This document shows, piece by piece, positions 56,387-64,000 of a DNA stretch of 64,000 nucleotides (the stretch's first letter is position 1; each line of letters starts with the position of its first letter). This stretch comes from Torymus aiolomorphi (taxonomy: Eukaryota; Arthropoda; Insecta; Hymenoptera; Torymidae). The notes under the pieces were generated by a model that did not search any database, was not told the origin of the DNA, and was given only the letters and a program-made list of their open reading frames with translations. Location of the stretch: assembly GCA_036365515.1 (NCBI GenBank), contig CM070876.1, positions 175,721,478 through 175,785,477 on the forward strand, written 5' to 3'. The position numbers were made by a program, and so were the translations under genes.

Positions 56387-56527
56387 GTTTATGCACATAC
56401 TGATTGTGCACATATTAATTGTGCACACTTTAACATTGGCATATATCTATATATATAGATCTGTACCAATGCTATCTGTGCACAATAAATATGTGCACAA
56501 TCCTTATGTGCACAAACAAGAACATGC
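56387..56527. mobile_element. Short GTGCAC-rich inverted-repeat element
   Basis: The terminal inverted repeats read GTTCTTGTTTATGCACA and, inverted, TGTGCACAAACAAGAAC. Between them are several GTGCAC hexamers and a central AT-rich palindrome (56447-56460). A lone end-like copy (GTTCTTGTTTGTGCACA) lies near 55795-55811. Confidence 0.65.
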
Positions 56528-57097
56528 CTAAATTCATATGCAAATACATTAAGTTTAATAAACATAATAATAAATACTTAATATAAATATAATTAAAATT
56601 CAATGGTAGCATATTAAAATTCATTACAATAACATAAAACAAATTAATGTACAAGTTATATTACAGATGTTAATAAATTTAGAAAATACTTAAGTTATAT
56701 ATGCAACTGAAATTTAAGTATAATTTATTTGAAAGTTAGATATGTAACTAAAATTTAATGTAACTAGAATAAATTTAACGTACAAGTACATTAAGTTTCA
56801 TACATAAAAAAACAATGCTCTTCAATTTAAGAAACTTTAAGTTATAAGTTTTACTGAATTTTAGGAATGTAACTGAATATAATTAAAAATATTCTTAAAT
56901 TTAATACACTTTTAATGTACAGTTGCACATTAAATTCAAGTTTTTTGTACATGAAAATATTTTAATGCAAAAAAAAAACTTAATTTTAATGAATTATTAC
57001 GAAAATTTAATATATTGCTACAAAAATTAATAATTTTGTCTTTGAAATTTCATATATACGTAGACAAAAATTCAACATTACATTAAAAATACAGCCG

Positions 57098-58338
57098 TAG
57101 GGGAAGGCGGGGCATGGCGTGTCAGGTAGGTAAGTTTGGCACCCTCATATTTTTAATATTAATGAATGCAAAAAATGTAATTTTTACGTAAACCTAATTA
57201 GATATGCTTTTAGAATTTTCCTTTATACTTTTGAGATTATAGATAATGTTTAACATTTAATTTAATAAGATTGAAAATCGGTGCTTAGAAACAAGGTTGA
57301 CTTCATTTTTAAGTCGCTTGGAGCATCGAGAAAATGATTTTTTTTCTAAATGAGACCAAACCTATTTGATAGTTTCAACTTTTATCTTTCAAGCCCTGTT
57401 TTTGTTATTTTCAGAAAATCTTTATAAATAATATAATTAAAAAATGAAAATGGTATTAAAATGGGGCATGACGTGGCACCCTGGCGGGGCACGCGTGGCA
57501 CACTCGGGCGTATCAGTGCGCCGCGGCGGCCGCCGAGCGAAGTGATCTAACCTACAAACCTACAAACCAAAAACGGAGCAAGATGGGTTAACAACTACGC
57601 AGTGCAATAATTTAGTTTTAACTAGTTTTTAGTTTCAATTATTAGATTAATAAGTAAATAACGATTATTTCGACTGCGTATTAAGTTATAGAGTAGAAAA
57701 AACAATCGTAAGGAAGGAATCAATTGTAGATACTCAAACTGCCTTTTTCAATGGTCAGGTAGTTCAAATATGCTACATAGATGAAAATGATGCGAAATCT
57801 TTAAATTTAAACTTATTGTAATAATAATGATAATTTGTTAATCAAACAAAAGTATTATGTTGTGATCATATTTTATAAGAAGGAATTTATAATATAAAAT
57901 CATTTATTAAAATGTAATAATTTATTTTAAAATAAAAATTGTTATGTTCCTTAATAAAAATAAAATTTTAAATTTTCAATAGACTGATTAATTATTTGAT
58001 TTTTGAAAATTTTGTTATGGCATAATTATTAAACTATTAATTACTGAAAAAAAGAATTGAAAAATACCTATAGTAAAATATTAAATTTGACCGTGTCATG
58101 CGTGCCCCGTCGGGTGCCACAATCCGCCCGCCGGTGGGGCACGTAGAGCACTTTTTTCAGAATTTCTTTTCTGTATTTTATCAATAATTAAAAGAAAATG
58201 AAAAAAAAGTTAATAGTTTATTTTATTTTATTTTTTTCTGATCTAATTATTCCGTTTTTGTACATTTTGAAATAATACACGGTTTAGTTGTTATTTTTAA
58301 TCAAAGTTAGGGTGTCACACGTGCCCCGCCCTCCCCTA
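57098..58338. mobile_element. TIR element with GGGGCA motifs
   Basis: The left end TAGGGGAAGGCGGGGCATG and the inverted right end TAGGGGAGGGCGGGGCACG bracket 1241 bp, flanked by TA. Two more GC-rich blocks (57470-57535 and 58088-58152) repeat GGGGCAYG and GTGGCAC in inverted order inside. The interior is AT-rich with no transposase, so it is a non-autonomous DNA transposon. Confidence 0.65.
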
Positions 58339-58431
58339 TATAAAAAATAAGTAAAAGTTATTAAAATTTAATGTACGGTTTACAAATATTTCAGTTTTTT
58401 TAACATGAAAATCTATATAAAATTGAATTAA

Positions 58432-59012
58432 ATTTAATATACTTTACATGAAATTTCAATTTATGTGGCGAGTGCTCATTTTAAGTATAGAACATGAAAT
58501 TTCCTCTACCTAATATGAAAATTCGTGTGCATTTTCATGAAAATTGCAATACCCTACTCATGGAAATTAATGCAAAAGTTAATTAAATTTAAGGCACTTC
58601 ATCTAAAATCTCAATACATGTAACTAATTGTTAGTTCAAATCAAAAATATTAAATTTACGGTTCTGTATATCTATTTTCATGAACATTTTTATGAATATT
58701 GCGATTAATCAGCCTGAAAATTAATATAAAATTCAATTAAATTTAATATAATTTACATAAAAATTTCAATTTATGTGGCGAGTGCTCATTTTAAGTGTAG
58801 AATATGAAATTTACTATACACTAAATAAAAATTCATACGTTTTTTTCATGAAAATTGCAATTCTCTACTTATGAAAATTAATGCTAAAGTTATTTAAATT
58901 TAAGGCACTTCTTCTAAAATATCATTACATGTAACTAATTGTTAGTTCAAATCAAGAAAATTAATTATTTTCATGAACATTTTTATGAATATTGCGATTT
59001 ATAAGCTTGAAA
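58432..59012. repeat. Tandem duplication, 311-bp unit
   Basis: ATGTGGCGAGTGCTCATTTT occurs at 58463 and 58774, and the flanking sequence is shared over most of each unit (TTAAATTTAAGGCACTTC and ATGTAACTAATTGTTAGTTC recur). AT-rich and non-coding. Confidence 0.65.
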
Positions 59013-59252
59013 ATTAATATATCAGATGCCGGTAAAGTAGAGATCGTTACGGTACATATAGCCTTAAGAAAAATTTTTATGTTAATCAAATTTAATTAAT
59101 TAATATCTTAAAGTAATTACTCATTTTCTTAAAATGGTGTCTAAATAAATAATTACTAAAAACCATTAATATTTTAGATGAATAATCAAAATGTATAATA
59201 TCAATTGAATGAATATAGATAGTGCACTTTATGTACATGAAAATGTCCAAAC

Positions 59253-59330
59253 TGTTACAAGCGAGCGATAGCGTAACGGATAGCGTGCGTGCGTAGTAAC
59301 CCAAGGGTCGTGGGTTTGATTCTCGGTCAG
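59253..59330 (+). repeat. tRNA-like SINE head, third copy
   Basis: The plus strand has TGTTACAAGCGAG (59253-59265), an A-box-like TAGCGTAACGGATAGCG (59269-59285) and a B-box-like GGGTTTGATTCTC (59312-59324). The end motif lies on the A-box side here, unlike the other two copies. An intact anticodon arm is not evident. Confidence 0.5.
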
Positions 59331-59640
59331 GTCGAAAATTTTATGTAACGTTTTTTTCTGCGATAATAAAAATGCGATTAATTTATAAACAAAGTTCTCC
59401 AATGGATAAGCGAAAATTTATAATAATTAAAAAAGTTATATGCATAAATTATAACATTCTTCATACAACACAAATAAGGGGTAAGTAAATATATAATAAA
59501 TTTACATCAAAATAATGATTACAACTAAAACTAACCTTTGCATTAATTAAATTTTGTAAAATTTTTGGATTTGAGTATCTCAATTAAAATTTAAAAAATA
59601 ATTTTTTGTAATAAATAAATATTAAATATTACTCATTAAA

Positions 59641-60180
59641 CATTCTGCATTAAATTTTATATACAAATTATAAAATTTCAGATAATTGCATTGAATTATC
59701 AACTGTATAAAAAAATAGTATTTTGTTACGTGAATTATATATTTAATAGGCGGTAAATTAATTTTAAAAATCTGATATCTAATTTTTTAATAAATTTAAT
59801 GTATCATTCTGCATTAAATTTCATACACAAATTATTAAATCTCATAACATTGTATTAGTTTTCAGCAGTGTTATTGAATATTATTTTGCTACTTATATTA
59901 TATTTAATAGACGGTACATTAACTTAAGAATCTTGCATCTAATTTTTCAATTAATTTAATGTATCATTCTTCATTAAATTCCATGTACAAATTGTTAAAT
60001 TTCATGAAATTGTATTGAATTTTAAACTATATCAATAAATAGTATTTTGTTACGTGTATTATATTTAATAGGAGGTAAATTAATTTTAAGAATCAGATAT
60101 CTAATTTTTTAATAATCTTCTGCATTAAATTTCATAACATTGTATTGAGTTTTCAACAATGTTATTAAATGTCATTCCGT
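59641..60180. repeat. Satellite-like tandem array, about 160-bp unit
   Basis: Units begin near CATTCTGCATTAAATTT at 59641, 59805, 59965 and (shortened) about 60115. They share TTTGTTACGTG and TATATTTAATAGGCGG. About three and a half diverged copies, strongly AT-rich. Confidence 0.65.
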
Positions 60181-61491
60181 TACGTTTGTGAAACAAGCTT
60201 TCGTTACATTTAACTTAAATTTAATAAACATTTTTTTAACAGTGCACACACATATAGACGAAAATTTTTTTTATCAAAAACAACGGATTTTAGCGCCAAA
60301 AGTCTTAAAACATGTTTTTGAACATTTTTTGTTTCAAATATTTGTTTCACCGTTACAAAGCTTCCTCTTTGAGGAAGCAATATGTTTATAAATTTTATTA
60401 ATAATTTTGGAAATATAAAAAAATATTCCATTATCAGATATTACGGAAGAGTTTAAAGATACAGAAGTTTCAGATAACAACGGGGCATAACTTTTGGGCA
60501 GAGGAAAAGTTGAAAATTGCTATGATTGCAATGGAAAAGTACCACATATATCTATTATAAAATACTTCCATTATTTGAAACAGATAAGTGAAATTCATTT
60601 TCTTTAAATAATCTATTTTCAAATTGTTTCACGAATATTTGTCAATTTACAATGCTAGATATAAATTAATACTAATACTTATTAAAAACAAGTTTCACTA
60701 AATAAAAATATCCATACACTGACCAAAATATTATTATTGCAGTAGTTGTCTCAACCACTTATTCATTTTATATTGAGCATAAGAATACTTTATCTGCACT
60801 TACGATACTGCTCTATGAATTAAAAACACTGTTTTCAATGAAATTTATTTTTGTACTGAGGAATTTGATGCAAGAATTTTATACAAGCTTCGGTAGTTTT
60901 TAAATTTATGCAAGTTTCTTTCTGATTATTACTTTGCATGAAATTTGTTATAATTCCAACAAACGTAAATATTGATGTTAAGTTGACATATTAAATTTTT
61001 AGAAAATTTATGTTTACCGCTACGTAAAAATTATAAAAATTATAAAAGTTAGTAAATGAAATAATTAATTACGATAAACGATTTGTAGGAATTTTTAATG
61101 TTTTATTTACAATTTTTGTTCACTTGAGATTTCATCTGAAAAAATTCTATTCAACTAAATAAATGAATAACGGTTTTCAAATAAAAAAATTCGTTTATAG
61201 ATACTAATCATTTTTATTCCATTTTTGTCGATCTACACGCATTACAATAGTATGACCTCTCTTTCGTCCTCAACTGGTCATCAATAACAAAAAAGTAATT
61301 TGTATTCCTATAAGATTGTGAACTTGAACGCTCTAAGTTATACATAAAATAAAAATCTATACAGTAGCTGGTCATACAGTCGCATCAACAGATTTGCGTA
61401 CATATTATATTATCTGTACCGACGAATGGTAAGTAATGCACAACATTCACAATTAAGGTGGTCCTTTCCGGTTTTTCCGAGTGAATTTTAA
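60181..61491. other. AT-rich, nothing recognised
   Basis: Strongly AT-rich with no supported gene. Confidence 0.6.
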
Positions 61492-62042
61492 GATTTATTA
61501 ATATGATTTTTTCGCATATTGTAATATAAGTAAAGGTATAACTTGAATGAAGGGAACTTCAAGTAACGAATAAAATTTTTTGTAACACAATTCAAATAGC
61601 CACTTAAACAAAAATTCAATAAAACACTGTAATCTTTTTTAATTATTATCCGATTTTAATTTGTAAGGTCTCATTTTGTTCCTTGTTCAATTTCAGGAGG
61701 AGGTACCAATATAAAAAATAAAAAATTATCAAAACCTCCAAAGCTACGTCCAATTGTTTATAAGGATGTGCGTGTTTTTTACAAACAAAAGGACGTAACT
61801 TTGCAGGTCTTGATAATTTTTTATTTTTTTATATTGGTACCTCCCCCTGAAATTGAACAAGGAACAAATTGAGACCTTACAAATTAAAATCGAATAATAA
61901 TTAAAAAAGATTCCAGTGTTTTATTGAATTTTTGTTTAGGTTGCTGTTAGAATTTTGTTACAAGAAATTTTATTCGTTACTTGAAGTTCCCTTCATTCAA
62001 GTTATACCTTTACTTGTATTGCAGTATGCGAAAAAATACTCA
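61492..62042. mobile_element. 550-bp hairpin (foldback) element
   Basis: The arms 61492-61752 and 61789-62042 are inverted copies with a loop of about 36 bases. Shared pieces include TATTGGTACCTCC and ACTTGAAGTTCCCTTCATTC. A frame at 61932-62174 overlaps the right arm and is not a credible gene. Confidence 0.75.
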
Positions 62043-64000
62043 CGCATCATTCCATTTAAATCTACATCATCGCCTTTTTTTATAATATATTTCGACCACA
62101 CCAGCATTGACATAAACATGATTAATTTTCAAAACTCATTCCCTCGCGGCATGTACATCGACGCACTCGGATAGGCGTTGGCTCAGTCCTTATAAGATTA
62201 CACAGTCAGCCGAGGGCAACGAAACGCTCAATAACGTTTTGGAAGGGAGAGAGACGGTATAGTATACGAGCTGCGCGCGTAAAGACGTGTGAAAATCGTT
62301 AGCGCCCCTACTCGTCCAGCGAAAGGAGTTGTGATGCTCGAGAAAAAAATAAATTACGTCGAATTTCCATAAATCGATTCGCACGCGTGTCCATCACGCG
62401 AGTCCCACATAGCTTTCGACGTTGAGTAAGCCTGGTGCTAAAGTTTGTTTTAGAGATCTTAAAGCATAAAATGATTGGCGCAGCGAAATCATAAGAATAA
62501 ACAAAAGCTATAGCATTATTTTTACTGTCCGAGAGAATTGGCTTGATTGTAATCGAAGAATATTTTAGTTTTTAATACTTTTGCGGTAGATCGGGATTTA
62601 TTGTCATTGGATAAAAATACATTTTGAGAAATTATAGAAATTTGTATATTTTTTATAAAACTATTCCAAAGAGTCTGATATTTAAAAAGAAAATGTAATG
62701 AACACATGATTTATTTATTTAAATTTTGTATTTCCTTTAATGACTGTTCACTTTTGTATAAGAGAATCACTAAAAAATATAATAATAGTTTTCGTATTTG
62801 ATTTTACTTATGCATTCAGATGCAAAAATGATTCTTTAACGTTAATCGAAGAATAAAATATGTCACTTTGATGAAAAAATAAATTTTTATTTCTATCGCT
62901 ACATTAAAACTGAAAAAAGTTTGATAGCTGTGTATATTTTAAGTGTTGCTTGAATTACTTGTTTTTACTCTCATGCATTATGTCATATCTTCCTTAATTC
63001 CTTTCTGAATACTTTTATCATATACATAAAACGAATAACTTTTTTGGGAGTGCTCTAGTAATATAAACTAAAAGTTTTACACTATAAAAGTAATGATGTT
63101 TTTAAATTGGCTGTATTTGCATTATTAAACTAAAGATTTTTACTATAGATACAAATTTAAATGATCGTATCAAACGCAAACATTAAAAAGTTAGGTAACA
63201 AAATCAATGGGAAAATACAAAATATTCAGAACTACTTCTCTAAGCGTTTTATTAATATATATACTCCTTAAAATAACTGTTCTTTCTCTTTTCTTTACAA
63301 GCAATGATTATCCAACGTCTCGGTGATAATCAGTGCAACGACAACATCGGCGATTCCATCGATGATACGTTATTTCAGCACATTTGTTGGTTTGGGAAGC
63401 TTGAGCATAATTGTACTCTCGCACTCTCGCCTAATCTACAGCAGCTGCGTTAAGAATAGTTCTCGATGTACATTCGTGTATAATTTATTGTTTATATATA
63501 TATATATATATACCTCATTATTGTTAGTGTCCCGCGGTGCAAAATGCCACGTTATGTTACAGGATTATGTACAGACGAAGGTACACACACGTGCGCGCGC
63601 GTTCGTTTCTACGATACAGGGGTGCGGATCGCTTATTATTTTGTGATTCCATGGCCTCCGGGGTAGTCGGTTTCCTTGTGACGGTGAAAATTAAAATGTC
63701 GTACAAAAGTTACATATAGAAACAAACTCAAGAAATTGACAGTCAAGTTGTTGCTTACATTTTGAACTTTGATAAATTCATTTTCTTTTTGTATTTTTAT
63801 TATTGTGTAAAAAAATCATTTTAAGATTGATTGTACGAGTTAAGTATTAATACATTGTGGCAAAATTAACATTATACTTGAATGATAACCGAGTTAAAAT
63901 TGCATTGTTTCTTATTACGTCGCATTGTAAATATCAGATTCAAATCAAACGTTTGGCAAATAACATGTTTGTGAATCGATATGAATTCACTCTTTTTCCT
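62043..64000. other. Non-coding to the end of the window
   Basis: CpG-richer snippets occur at 62150-62420 and 63300-63680 (with an AT repeat near 63497-63512). The frame at 63323-63646 has no recognisable domain. No gene supported. Confidence 0.5.

Overview
This window is non-coding-rich animal DNA, most likely from an insect. It has long AT-rich stretches, CpG-dense patches, many GA/CT, GT/CA and AT microsatellites, small exons and kilobase introns. The base style resembles Hymenoptera (for example a parasitoid wasp), but that is an impression and cannot be proven from sequence alone. There is no prokaryotic or viral gene organisation, no CRISPR array and no rRNA.

Only one protein-coding gene can be supported. 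It is a minus-strand member of the TPD52 (tumor protein D52/D54) family, spread over about 15 kb for the long isoform and up to 30 kb if all first exons are real. The shared coding exons are 34061-34191, 32438-32586, 30338-30397 (a 60-nt cassette), 26511-26673 and 23916-24053 (stop and C-terminus). The splice phases agree at every junction. Two first coding exons are well supported: 38412-38829 (139-residue acidic head) and 44847-44919 (24-residue head). A third is tentative: 53738-53759 (7-residue head). All three end in phase 1 and can join 34191. The predicted proteins are 352 residues (long head, cassette in) and 332 (cassette out), 237/217 with the short head, and 220/200 with the tentative head. 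A polyadenylation signal lies at 23598-23603. CpG-rich patches with TATA-like sequences lie upstream of each first exon.

From 1 to about 23.5 kb I see no genes. This part holds a composite inverted-repeat element (2041-4415) with a decayed non-LTR reverse transcriptase tail, a hammerhead-ribozyme-like core (4520-4553), two tRNA-like SINE heads (about 1150 and 4870) and a small palindromic MITE (5657-5846) with a sister copy at 30808-30997. From 46.5 to 48.2 kb there is a 1.67-kb foldback element whose arms each contain two copies of one module, with a younger 360-bp palindromic element inserted in one arm. From 52 to 64 kb the DNA is AT-rich and repeat-laden: small MITEs, a TIR element with GGGGCA motifs (57098-58338), three tandem arrays, a third tRNA-like head (59253-59330) and a 550-bp hairpin (61492-62042).

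The most informative points are the multi-promoter and cassette architecture of the TPD52-family gene, with CA and CU repeats beside the cassette, and the dense set of foldback/MITE structures. No new biological system was demonstrated.
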